DNA of 8,950 bases, taken from positions 1-8,950 of the forward strand of contig CANJKD010000054.1 in assembly GCA_947474415.1 (NCBI GenBank), given 5' to 3'. A program made the position numbers and the translations under genes. The notes under the pieces are model-generated. The model was given only the letters and a program-made list of their open reading frames with translations, was not told where the DNA came from and did not search any database. The DNA is from Burkholderiales bacterium (GTDB taxonomy: Bacteria; Pseudomonadota; Gammaproteobacteria; Burkholderiales; Burkholderiaceae_C). Below are positions 1-6,315 of the stretch, piece by piece. Within the stretch, counting starts at the first letter, position 1; every line of letters starts with the position of its first letter.

Positions 1-458
1 AGGCCTTCCAGCGCCTGCTGCGCCGGATGTCGGTGCGCTCCAGCGCGCGCAACCAGTTCGCCGGCAGCGTCTGCGGCTTGCGCGAAGGGCCGGTCGACTT
101 CGAGGTGCTGTTGCGCATCGACGATCAACTAGAAATCGCGGCGGTCGTCACGCGCGCTTCGGCCGAACAACTCGGCCTGGCAATCGGCACCGAAGCCATC
201 GCGCTGGTCAAAGCGTCGTCGCTGCTGTTGATCACCGACGAGACGATGCGCATCAGCGCCCGCAACCGGCTGTGGGGCGAGGTGCAGCGCATCGTCGACG
301 GGCCAGTGAATGCCGAAGTCACGCTGGCACTGGGCAAGGGTCGCACGGCCGTCGCCGTGGTGACGCGCGACTCGGTGGACTCGCTGGGCCTGGCGCTGGG
401 CGTGCGAGCCTGCGCCGCCTTCAAGGTGTCGAGCGTGATCCTGGCCGTGATCGATTGA
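1..458 (+). CDS. modE: ModE-type molybdate-dependent regulator, C-terminal part (5' end outside window)
   Basis: The reading frame is open from base 3 to the TGA at 456-458, giving 151 residues with no start inside the window. An ATG at 27 is in frame, but in-frame codons continue upstream (AFQRLLRR), so it is probably internal. The fragment holds two similar halves of about 70 residues. Each has an SARN(Q/R) start, a GPV(D/N)xEV segment, an AVVTRxS segment, an LGLAxG segment and a K(A/V)SS ending. This is the di-mop (tandem TOBE) molybdate-binding region of ModE; the family's N-terminal winged-helix DNA-binding domain would lie upstream. ModE bound to molybdate normally represses modABC transcription. 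Here it runs in the same direction 34 nt ahead of modA, so it is probably part of the same operon. A free-standing molbindin cannot be fully excluded because the N-terminus is missing. No ModE operator is visible between 459 and 492. Confidence 0.85.
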   Translation, partial: AFQRLLRRMSVRSSARNQFAGSVCGLREGPVDFEVLLRIDDQLEIAAVVTRASAEQLGLAIGTEAIALVKASSLLLITDETMRISARNRLWGEVQRIVDGPVNAEVTLALGKGRTAVAVVTRDSVDSLGLALGVRACAAFKVSSVILAVID

Positions 459-479
459 CCACATCGAATGAACCCCCTC

Positions 480-484
480 AGGAG
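480..484 (+). promoter_or_regulatory. Ribosome binding site of modA
   Basis: AGGAG lies 8 nt before the ATG at 493. This supports 493 rather than the out-of-frame ATG at 488. Confidence 0.7.
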
Positions 485-492
485 CAGATGAC

Positions 493-1275
493 ATGAACCC
501 CGTGAACCGCACGGCAACCCGCGTCCTGCCAGCCCTGCTGCTGGCCACGTTCGCGGCGCTGCTGGCCACTGCGCCGAAGGTGCGAGCCGACGAAGTGTCG
601 GTCGCGGTGGCGGCCAACTTTGCCGGCCCGCTGGCGAAGATCGGCGAAGGCTTCACCAGTGCCACCGGCCACACGCTGAAGGTCTCGGCCGGCTCCACCG
701 GCAAGTTCTATTCGCAAATCAACGCCGGTGCGCCCTTCGAAATCCTGATCGCGGCCGACGACGAAACGCCGAAGCGGCTGATTGCCGAAGGCCTGGCGGT
801 GAAGGGCAGCAACTTCACCTATGCCATCGGCAGGCTGGTGCTGTGGAGCGCGCAGCCCGGCTATGTGGATGACCAGGGCGCGGTGCTCGCGGCGGGCAAG
901 TTCATGCACCTGGCCATCGCCAACCCGAAGCTCGCGCCTTACGGCCAGGCCGCCATGGAGGTGCTGAAGGCGCGCGGCCCGGCCGACGCGATTGCACCCA
1001 AGCTCGTCACCGCCGAAAGCATCGCGCAGGCCTACCAGTTCGTCGCCACCGGCAATGCCGAACTCGGCTTCGTCGCGCTGTCGCAGGTGCCCCCCCCAGG
1101 CAAGCCGGCGGCGGGATCGTACTGGCTGGTGCCCGCCTCGCTCTACGGCGAGATCCGCCAGAACGCCGTACTGCTCAAGACCGGCGAGAAGAACCCCGCC
1201 GCTGCGGCCTTGCTGGCGTACCTGAAGAGCGCGCCAGCGAAGGCTGTGATTCAGGCCTACGGCTACGGCCACTGA
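493..1275 (+). CDS. modA: Molybdate ABC transporter, periplasmic substrate-binding protein
   Basis: 260 residues. ModA captures molybdate (and usually tungstate) in the periplasm and delivers it to the ModBC importer. Residues 1-32 look like a Sec signal peptide: basic start, hydrophobic stretch at about 12-27, and a V-R-A motif with likely cleavage after Ala32 before DEVSVAVAANF. The mature protein shows the anion-binding features of this family: AANF near 40-43, SAGSTGK at 65-71 (oxyanion-contacting serines), INAGAPFEILIAADD at 76-90, APYGQAAMEVL at 148-158 and ELGFVALSQV at 190-199. Length is normal for ModA. The start is supported by an AGGAG. It sits between modE and modB (8 nt gap), which fixes the substrate assignment better than sequence alone, since ModA resembles other oxyanion-binding proteins. 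A run of eight Cs at 1090-1097 lies inside the gene; the frame is intact as given. Confidence 0.95.
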   Translation: MNPVNRTATRVLPALLLATFAALLATAPKVRADEVSVAVAANFAGPLAKIGEGFTSATGHTLKVSAGSTGKFYSQINAGAPFEILIAADDETPKRLIAEGLAVKGSNFTYAIGRLVLWSAQPGYVDDQGAVLAAGKFMHLAIANPKLAPYGQAAMEVLKARGPADAIAPKLVTAESIAQAYQFVATGNAELGFVALSQVPPPGKPAAGSYWLVPASLYGEIRQNAVLLKTGEKNPAAAALLAYLKSAPAKAVIQAYGYGH

Positions 1276-1283
1276 CTCGTCCC

Positions 1284-1979
1284 ATGTCTGCCGCCGAACT
1301 CACCGCCATCCGCCTGACCGCCGAACTGGCGGCGCTGACCACCGTTTTGCTGCTGATCATCGGCACACCGATTGCCTGGTGGCTGGCGCGCACCCGGTCG
1401 CGCCTGAAGCCGTTGTGGTTGGCGGTGGTGGCGATGCCCATCGTGCTGCCGTCCTCGGTGCTGGGCTTCTACCTGCTGCTGCTGATGGGCCCGTTCGGGC
1501 CGGTGGGGCGGTTCACCGAATCAGTGGGTCTTGGGCGATTGCCGTTCACCTTCGGCGGCCTGGTCGTGGCCTCGGTGCTCTACACCATGCCCTTCGTCAT
1601 CCAGCCCTTGCAGCAAGCCTTCGAGGCCGTCCCAGAGCGCATGCTGGAGGCGGCGGCCACACTGCGTGCATCGCCCTGGGACCGCTTCTTCAGCGTCGCG
1701 CTGCCGCTGGCGCGGCCCGGCTTCGTGACCGCCAGCGTGCTGGGCTTCGCGCACACCGTGGGCGAGTTCGGCGTGGTGCTGATGATCGGCGGCAACATCC
1801 CCGGCCAGACGCGCGTGCTGTCGGTGGCGATCTATGAACATGTCGAGGCCGGCGAATTCGGTGCCGCGCACCGTTTGTCGGCCGGCATGGTGGCGTTCGC
1901 GCTGATCGTGCTGGTGACGTTGTACGTGGTCAACCGGGCGCCGCGCGAGGACACGGCCGACACGGCGGGCGCGCGATGA
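1284..1979 (+). CDS. modB: Molybdate ABC transporter, permease subunit
   Basis: 231 residues, the usual ModB length. It forms the homodimeric inner-membrane channel of the importer. Hydrophobic segments lie at about 14-36, 43-68, 90-110, 147-167 and 198-217. The cytoplasmic EAA loop that contacts the ATPase is clear: EAAATLRASPWDRFF begins at residue 122 and runs to the ALPLARPG segment. It is followed by the conserved FAHTVGEFGVVLMIGGN (155-171) of molybdate and sulfate permeases. The start at 1284 has no good Shine-Dalgarno sequence. With only 8 nt after the modA stop it probably depends on translational coupling. The 3' end overlaps modC by ATGA. Confidence 0.95.
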   Translation: MSAAELTAIRLTAELAALTTVLLLIIGTPIAWWLARTRSRLKPLWLAVVAMPIVLPSSVLGFYLLLLMGPFGPVGRFTESVGLGRLPFTFGGLVVASVLYTMPFVIQPLQQAFEAVPERMLEAAATLRASPWDRFFSVALPLARPGFVTASVLGFAHTVGEFGVVLMIGGNIPGQTRVLSVAIYEHVEAGEFGAAHRLSAGMVAFALIVLVTLYVVNRAPREDTADTAGAR

Positions 1980-3055
1980 TCGAAGCCACCCTGCGCCTGC
2001 AGCGGCCCGGCTTCACGCTCGACGTGGTGCTGGCCTTCCCGGCCCTCGGTGTGACGGCGTTGGTCGGCCCTTCGGGTTGCGGCAAGACCACGGTGCTGCG
2101 TGCGCTGGCCGGGCTGGAGCGGGCCTCGGGCCGAGTGGCCGTGGGCGGCGACATCTGGCAAGACGATGCCACCAGGCGCTTCGCACCCACCCATCAGCGG
2201 CCCCTCGGCTACGTGATCCAGGAAGCCGCGCTGTTCCCGCACCTTGACGTGCGCGGCAACCTGGACTACGGGCGCAAGCGCAGCGCGCTGGAGTCGAACC
2301 GCATCGCGCTCGATGACGTGATCGAACTGCTCGGCATCGGCCACTTGCAGGCGCGGCGCACGGCCACGTTGTCAGGCGGCGAGCGCCAGCGCGTGGCGAT
2401 CGCACGCGCGCTCGCCACCGGCCCACGCCTGCTGCTGATGGACGAACCGCTGGCCGCGCTCGACGCCGAACGCAAGGCCGAGATCCTGCCGTATCTGGAA
2501 CGGCTGCACCGTGAGCTGGCGTTGCCGGTGGTCTACGTGACGCATGCGATGGACGAGGTGGCACGCCTTGCCGACCACCTGGTGCTGATGCGCGACGGTC
2601 GCATCGAAGCCGCCGGGCCGCTGGTCGAACTGATGACCCGCACCGACCTGCGCCTGAGCCGGCAAGACGACGCCGGCGTGGTGCTCGAAGCGCAGGTGGT
2701 CGAGCACGACTTGCCCCACGGCATGACGCGGGTCGGCTTCAACGGCACGCGCCTGTGGGTCGGCGAGGCTGCGGCACCGCCCGGCGCACGCGTGCGGGCC
2801 CACGTGCTGGCGCGTGATGTGAGCGTGACGCGCCAGCGGCCCCGCGAGACCAGCATCCTGAACGTACTGCCGGTGGTTCTGGAAAGCATTCAACGCGATC
2901 ACGCCACGGCACTGCTGCAATTGCGCGTGGATAGTGGCGAAGGCGCGCAGCCGTGGACGCTGCTCGCGCGCATCACCAGCAGGAGCGTCGACGCGCTCGA
3001 ACTGAAGCCTGGTGACGCCCTGCACGCGCAGATCAAGGGCGTGGCGTTGATGTAG
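1976..3055 (+). CDS. modC: Molybdate ABC transporter, ATP-binding protein
   Basis: 359 residues. It hydrolyses ATP on the cytoplasmic face to power molybdate import through ModB. All ABC motifs are intact: Walker A GPSGCGKTT (31-39), Q-loop Gln82 in VIQEAALFPHL, signature LSGGERQRVA (132-141), Walker B LLLMDE (152-157), D-loop ALD (161-163) and switch His190 in VTHAMDE. The C-terminal third, from about 293 (SILNVLPVVLESI) to 357, is the TOBE/mop domain typical of ModC, which binds molybdate and modulates transport. Length fits the family (about 350-360). The ATG overlaps the modB stop as ATGA, so translation is coupled. It is the last gene of the run; a GC-rich hairpin follows about 50 nt downstream. 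Confidence 0.96.
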   Translation: MIEATLRLQRPGFTLDVVLAFPALGVTALVGPSGCGKTTVLRALAGLERASGRVAVGGDIWQDDATRRFAPTHQRPLGYVIQEAALFPHLDVRGNLDYGRKRSALESNRIALDDVIELLGIGHLQARRTATLSGGERQRVAIARALATGPRLLLMDEPLAALDAERKAEILPYLERLHRELALPVVYVTHAMDEVARLADHLVLMRDGRIEAAGPLVELMTRTDLRLSRQDDAGVVLEAQVVEHDLPHGMTRVGFNGTRLWVGEAAAPPGARVRAHVLARDVSVTRQRPRETSILNVLPVVLESIQRDHATALLQLRVDSGEGAQPWTLLARITSRSVDALELKPGDALHAQIKGVALM

Positions 3056-3288
3056 GGCATGTCGGGCGAAAGCGAACCGAGTGTGGCACCCCAGAAGTAC
3101 AAACCCCTCCGGCCTTGCGGGCGGAGGGGCGGGTGGCTTTCGCCACCATTCGGAGCTCCAGAGGATTGAGGTCCGGGGCTCCTTCGACGCAGGGACTGCG
3201 CCGGTTGGGATGCCTGCGTGCAGGCCTTTCAAACTTAGGCCACACCCGAGTCGGGATCAAGCGGAAAAACTCATCGTGTGCCCTCTTG
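3056..3288. other. Hairpin-rich spacer between convergent modC and ubiD
   Basis: 233 bases with no credible gene. Short open frames cross it on both strands, but none has a ribosome site or a recognisable protein. It holds several inverted repeats: 3104-3129 (8-bp GC stem), 3132-3147 (6-bp stem with TTTC loop), 3152-3156 with 3178-3182 (5 bp), 3188-3200 (CGCAG/CTGCG) and 3212-3225 (GCCTGC/GCAGGC). From about 3226 on it is less structured. It may be a bidirectional termination region, a dispersed intergenic repeat, or both. Confidence 0.5.
3104..3147 (+). terminator. Possible terminator hairpins after modC
   Basis: Two hairpins stand side by side 49 nt past the modC stop: CCCCTCCG (3104-3111) pairs with CGGAGGGG (3122-3129), and GGTGGC (3132-3137) pairs with GCCACC (3142-3147) around a TTTC loop. 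Neither is followed by a T-tract, so a classical intrinsic terminator is not shown. They could instead protect the 3' end or lie at a Rho-dependent stop. Confidence 0.35.
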
Positions 3289-4848
3289 TCACGCGGCCGG
3301 TTTCATGATTGCATCAAGCAAACCCTGCACGCGCAGTTCCACCGCAGCGTCCATCCTGATGGGCCTGCCCCACTCGCGCGCCGTCTCGCCGGGCCACTTG
3401 TTGGTGGCGTCCAGACCCATCTTGCCGCCCAGGCCGCTGACCGGCGAAGCGAAGTCGAGGTAGTCGATCGGTGTGTTCTCGGCCAGCAAGGTGTCGCGCA
3501 CCGGGTCCATGCGGGTGGTGATGGCCCAGATCACTTCTTTCCAGTCGCGAATGTTCACGTCGTCATCGGTCACGACGATGAACTTGGTGTACATGAACTG
3601 GCGCAGAAAGCTCCAGATTCCGAACATCAGCCGCTTGGCGTGGCCGGGGTAGCTCTTGCGGATGCTGACGATCGCCATCCGGTAGCTGCAGCCCTCGGGC
3701 GGCAGATAGAAGTCGACGATTTCGGGAAACTGCTTCTGCAGGATCGGCACGAACACTTCGTTCAGCGCCACGCCCAGAATCGCCGGTTCGTCGGGCGGCT
3801 TGCCGGTGTAGGTGGAGTGGTAGATGGGGTCGTGCCGATGCGTCAGGCGATTGACCTCGAACACCGGGAACCAGTCTTGCTCGTTGTAGTAGCCGGTGTG
3901 GTCGCCAAACGGGCCCTCAAGCGCATGCAGGTGGCCATTGATTTCCTTGACCTGCACACCGTGTGCGCTGACGCCGACGAAGCCTTTGGCGGCCACCGGT
4001 ATGTGGCCTTCGAGCACGATCTCGGCGCTGGCCGGCACCTGCAGCATTACACCAGCGTCGCCGACCGCCGAATCGGTGACCTCGGTACGGCTGCCGCGCA
4101 GCAGGCCGGCGAACTGGTATTCCGAAAGCGTGTCGGGCACCGGCGTGACGGCACCCAGGATGGTGGCAGGGTCGGCGCCCAGCGCCACCGCCATCGGGAA
4201 CGGTTGGCCGGGCTTGGCCAGTGCGAAATCGCGGAAGTCGAGCGCACCGCCGCGGTGGGCCAGCCAGCGCATGATCACCTGGTTCTTCGCGATCACCTGT
4301 TGGCGGTAGATGCCCAGGTTCTGCCGCTGGCGCGCGTTCGCCCCGCCTTGCGGGCCGCGCGTGATCACCAGGCCCCAGGTGATCAGCGGGCCGGCGTCTT
4401 CGGGCCAGCAGGTTTGCACCGGCAGCAGCCCGAGGTCGACGTCCGTGCCCACCAGAACCACCTCTTGACAGGCCGCGCGGCGCACGTTCGCGGGCTTCAT
4501 GTTCCACAGCGACTTCGCCATATGCAACAGCTTGCCGGCGTCTTTCAGGCCTTTCGGCGGCTCGGGCTCCTTCAGGCTGGCGAGCAGGCGGCCGACGTCG
4601 CGAAGCTCGCTCACCTCGCTGGCGCCCATGCCCAGCGCAACCCGTTTCGGTGTGCCGAACAGGTTCGTGAGGGCAGAAACTTTGTAACCGGCAGGCCGCT
4701 GAAACCAGAGTGCTGGCCCGGAAGCTCGCAACACGAAGTCACTGATCGCTGTCATCTCAAGCCGCGCAGACACTGGCTCTGCGACGCGTCGAAGCTCTCC
4801 GGCCCGTTCGAGCCCCGCCATAAAGTCACGCAGGTCGCGATATTTCAT
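3289..4848 (-). CDS. ubiD: 4-hydroxy-3-polyprenylbenzoate decarboxylase (UbiD)
   Basis: 519 residues. UbiD removes the carboxyl group from 4-hydroxy-3-polyprenylbenzoate in ubiquinone synthesis, using prenylated FMN made by UbiX (not in this window). Similarity to E. coli UbiD as I recall it is high along the whole length: N-terminal [22 protein letters not shown] (63-75), [13 protein letters not shown] (88-100), [15 protein letters not shown] (146-160), QNLGIYRQQ (176-184, prFMN/metal region), RGGALD (199-204), [19 protein letters not shown] (222-240), GDHTGYYNE (315-323), [15 protein letters not shown] (269-283, which includes the likely catalytic glutamate of the E-R-E set), and NKWPGE (483-488) near the C-terminus. 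It is about 20 residues longer than the roughly 497-residue E. coli protein, and most of the difference is an insertion at about 284-308. The start at 4848 gives the family N-terminus, but the ribosome site is weak (GATAAGAAAA). It is transcribed away from the transglycosylase gene and towards modC. Confidence 0.97.
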   Translation of the reverse strand: MKYRDLRDFMAGLERAGELRRVAEPVSARLEMTAISDFVLRASGPALWFQRPAGYKVSALTNLFGTPKRVALGMGASEVSELRDVGRLLASLKEPEPPKGLKDAGKLLHMAKSLWNMKPANVRRAACQEVVLVGTDVDLGLLPVQTCWPEDAGPLITWGLVITRGPQGGANARQRQNLGIYRQQVIAKNQVIMRWLAHRGGALDFRDFALAKPGQPFPMAVALGADPATILGAVTPVPDTLSEYQFAGLLRGSRTEVTDSAVGDAGVMLQVPASAEIVLEGHIPVAAKGFVGVSAHGVQVKEINGHLHALEGPFGDHTGYYNEQDWFPVFEVNRLTHRHDPIYHSTYTGKPPDEPAILGVALNEVFVPILQKQFPEIVDFYLPPEGCSYRMAIVSIRKSYPGHAKRLMFGIWSFLRQFMYTKFIVVTDDDVNIRDWKEVIWAITTRMDPVRDTLLAENTPIDYLDFASPVSGLGGKMGLDATNKWPGETAREWGRPIRMDAAVELRVQGLLDAIMKPAA

Positions 4849-4858
4849 ACGTTTTTCT

Positions 4859-4882
4859 TATCAAAATAGACTTTGATAGTCT
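4859..4882. promoter_or_regulatory. Overlapping palindromes 5' of ubiD, operator candidate
   Basis: TATCAAA (4859-4865) and TTTGATA (4872-4878) form a perfect 7+7 inverted repeat with a 6-nt spacer. AGACT (4868-4872) and AGTCT (4878-4882) form a second perfect repeat that shares bases with the first. The pair starts 10 nt upstream of the ubiD start codon and touches the possible TTGACT box of the opposite strand. It could be a binding site for a dimeric regulator, or a hairpin in the ubiD mRNA leader. The binding factor is unknown. Confidence 0.35.
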
Positions 4883-4911
4883 TGACTGGTTATGAAGAGC
4901 CTTGTTAGATT
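4882..4911 (+). promoter_or_regulatory. Possible sigma-70 promoter for the lytic transglycosylase gene
   Basis: TTGACT (4882-4887) matches the -35 consensus at five of six bases. After 17-18 nt comes TTAGAT/TAGATT (4905-4911), a moderate -10 box. Transcription would start near 4918 and leave a leader of about 205 nt before the ATG at 5125. This is a pattern match only. Confidence 0.35.
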
Positions 4912-5124
4912 CCGCCCTTCTTGTGACTCGACAGGGATAACCCGTGCAGCGCTCTCCATGAAACAGAGAGGTTTGCGCGCCTGCCGATTGCCATGCCGAC
5001 GTTTCCCGCTACCTTTTGGTGTCGGTGGACAGCGGCCAACAATTATCGCCGTCGCCTCATTCGTGCAATGCCCCTTGCGGGGGTCGAGTACCCATGAGGA
5101 ACACGGCGAGCGAACAGGAGTGAC

Positions 5125-6072
5125 ATGAATACGCTCAGCCAATTGATACCCATGGCGCGCAAGGCGATGGTTCGGCCCAGCGCTGCCATGCGTTCGGTGC
5201 GCAGCGCCGGCCTGCAGTCCGCCACGGTGTTCCTGCGCGACGTGGGCCAGGGCTTGCTCGAAGTCAGCCACAACACGCTGGCCTTGCTCGGCCTGGTGCT
5301 CGCTGCGGTGCTGCTGTTTGCGATGGGGCATTCCAACCTGCGACACGAAGTCGAGGTGCAGGCCCTGAGCTGGTTGCAGGCCCGCCAGGACGCCCGCGAA
5401 GAACCCGTGCAGCCGACGCTGGCCGCCGAACTCAGCGAGCCCGACGCGATTGCACGCGCCACCGCCTCTGACCCGAACGAACTCAGCCGCCAGCAGGCCG
5501 CCGTGGCGCAGTGGCTGGCCCGGCGCTACCAGGTCGCACCGGAACCCGTCAGCCGCCTGGTTCAGGAAGCATGGCAAGTGGGCGCCATGGCCGGGCTGGA
5601 CCCGACGCTGATCCTGGCGATCATGGCCATCGAATCGCGCTTCAACCCATTTGCGCAGAGCGCGGTCGGCGCGCAGGGCCTGATGCAAGTGATGACCAAG
5701 GTCCACAACGACAAATACGAAGCTTTCGGCGGCAACCATGCCGCCTTCGACCCGGTGACAAACCTGCGTGTGGGCGTTCAGGTGCTGAAGGAATGCATTG
5801 CCCGTGCCGGCAGCCTGGAAGCCGGGCTGCGCCTCTATGTGGGCGCCGGCAACCTCGCCGAAGACGGCGGCTATGCCGGCAAGGTGCTGAGCGAGCAGAA
5901 CTCGTTGCGCCTCGTGGCGGACGGCAAGAAGGTGTCGATGCGGGCGGCCGTGTCGGCGGGTGGCCCGTCGCCGGTCAAGGCGCTGGACGGCGGCAAACCC
6001 GACGCTGCCATGGTGACGCCGGCTTCGGCCGATGCGCCACACGCACCCGAACAGATCGCAATGCTGCACTGA
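5125..6072 (+). CDS. Membrane-anchored SLT-domain lytic transglycosylase
   Basis: 315 residues. Enzymes of this family cut the MurNAc-GlcNAc bond of peptidoglycan without water, leaving 1,6-anhydro ends, during wall growth or to make room for envelope machines. Residues 51-68 (TLALLGLVLAAVLLFAMG) form one hydrophobic segment after a basic N-terminal region, so it is probably an inner-membrane anchor with the rest in the periplasm. The SLT domain spans about 140-255. It contains GLDPTLILAIMAIESRFNP with likely catalytic Glu170, SAVGAQGLMQVM (179-190), FDPVTNLRVGVQVL (208-221) and LRLYVGAGN (235-243), which stands where many relatives have AYNxG. The last 55 residues are Ala/Pro-rich and look disordered. 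AGGAG at 5116-5120 precedes the ATG by only 4 nt; the ATG at 5152 is a weaker alternative. It lies 243 bp ahead of glyA and shows no functional link to it. Which MltC/MltE/Slt subfamily it belongs to is unclear. Confidence 0.88.
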   Translation: MNTLSQLIPMARKAMVRPSAAMRSVRSAGLQSATVFLRDVGQGLLEVSHNTLALLGLVLAAVLLFAMGHSNLRHEVEVQALSWLQARQDAREEPVQPTLAAELSEPDAIARATASDPNELSRQQAAVAQWLARRYQVAPEPVSRLVQEAWQVGAMAGLDPTLILAIMAIESRFNPFAQSAVGAQGLMQVMTKVHNDKYEAFGGNHAAFDPVTNLRVGVQVLKECIARAGSLEAGLRLYVGAGNLAEDGGYAGKVLSEQNSLRLVADGKKVSMRAAVSAGGPSPVKALDGGKPDAAMVTPASADAPHAPEQIAMLH

Positions 6073-6090
6073 TCCACCGGAGCGCTCCGC

Positions 6091-6096
6091 TACACT
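6091..6096 (+). promoter_or_regulatory. Possible -10 box of the glyA promoter
   Basis: TACACT lies about 14 nt upstream of the ZTP aptamer. That is where a promoter should be if the riboswitch starts near the 5' end of the transcript. No convincing -35 box is seen 16-18 nt upstream, so this is tentative. Confidence 0.3.
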
Positions 6097-6104
6097 CGCT
6101 CTTC

Positions 6105-6224
6105 TGCGCAACTGGCGATGCGGCCCTTCCATTTCAATGGGTTCGGGGCCTGAGGTGGGTTACCACCGGGAAGCGCGGTCGGCATTCGCACAAGTGAGCG
6201 CCGTTCAGCCGTTCGCCTGGGCAG
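6105..6224 (+). promoter_or_regulatory. ZTP (pfl-motif) riboswitch upstream of glyA
   Basis: The conserved parts of the ZMP/ZTP aptamer are readable. ACTGGCG is at 6111-6117. The hairpin GGTGG-GTTA-CCACC is at 6154-6167 and is followed directly by GGGAAGCGC (6168-6176). The 3' block CGCCTGGGCA is at 6214-6223. TGCGC (6105-6109) can pair with GCGCG (6173-6177), which closes the internal loop made by ACTGGCG and GGGAA. This RNA class senses ZMP/ZTP (AICAR nucleotides), which rise when 10-formyl-tetrahydrofolate is short. It is known upstream of glyA, purH and folate genes, so the position fits. An extra stem-loop (6121-6152) sits between ACTGGCG and the conserved hairpin. About 92 nt separate the aptamer from the ATG; no terminator with a T-tract is visible there, so control of translation is more likely. 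Confidence 0.85.
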
Positions 6225-6300
6225 CCTTGTGGTCGTGATGTCTGGCGGTGCGCACCCTGCACCCGCGTGCCGGCGCCTCCACCACCGGGGCTTCACTTGA

Positions 6301-6306
6301 AGAGGA
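6301..6306 (+). promoter_or_regulatory. Ribosome binding site of glyA
   Basis: AGAGGA lies 9 nt before the ATG at 6316 and supports this start. CCTC at 6276-6279 could pair with GAGG at 6302-6305, a weak candidate for sequestration by the riboswitch. Confidence 0.65.
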
Positions 6307-6315
6307 CTGCCGACC

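Larger units (their letters stand above)
4849..5124. other. Divergent intergenic region, ubiD / lytic transglycosylase
   Basis: 276 bases between the two divergent start codons. The ubiD-proximal 60 bases are AT-rich, unlike the rest of the window, and carry two overlapping palindromes and a possible plus-strand promoter (separate entries). The plus-strand leader after about 4917 holds weaker hairpins: CTCTC/GAGAG (4952-4956, 4966-4970); CCGAC/GTCGG (4996-5000, 5021-5025) enclosing ACC-TTTT-GGT; and two mutually exclusive ones near the start codon, CCCC/GGGG (5071-5082) and GGGT/ACCC (5081-5093). A 78-codon open frame (4892-5128) crosses it but has no ribosome site and no recognisable product. 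Confidence 0.6.

Noticed and set aside
3148..3288. tRNA or small structured RNA gene in the spacer
   Set aside because: No cloverleaf with acceptor, anticodon and T-arm motifs could be built; only short unrelated stems.
3081..3308. 75-codon open frame in the modC/ubiD spacer
   Set aside because: No ribosome site; it runs through several hairpins and into the 3' end of ubiD, and the protein is not recognisable.
3115..4869. 584-codon open frame on the plus strand opposite ubiD
   Set aside because: It is the antisense shadow of a clearly conserved ubiD in GC-rich DNA. The translation is rich in His/Arg/Gln/Ala with no domain, and no ribosome site precedes it.
4892..5128. 78-codon open frame overlapping the transglycosylase start by ATGA, a possible leader peptide
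   Set aside because: No ribosome site, odd composition, and the likely promoter (4882-4911) would start transcription downstream of its ATG.
4861..6132. 423-codon minus-strand open frame opposite the lytic transglycosylase
   Set aside because: The plus-strand gene has a membrane segment and SLT motifs; the minus frame shows no domain and covers the intergenic region without a start signal.
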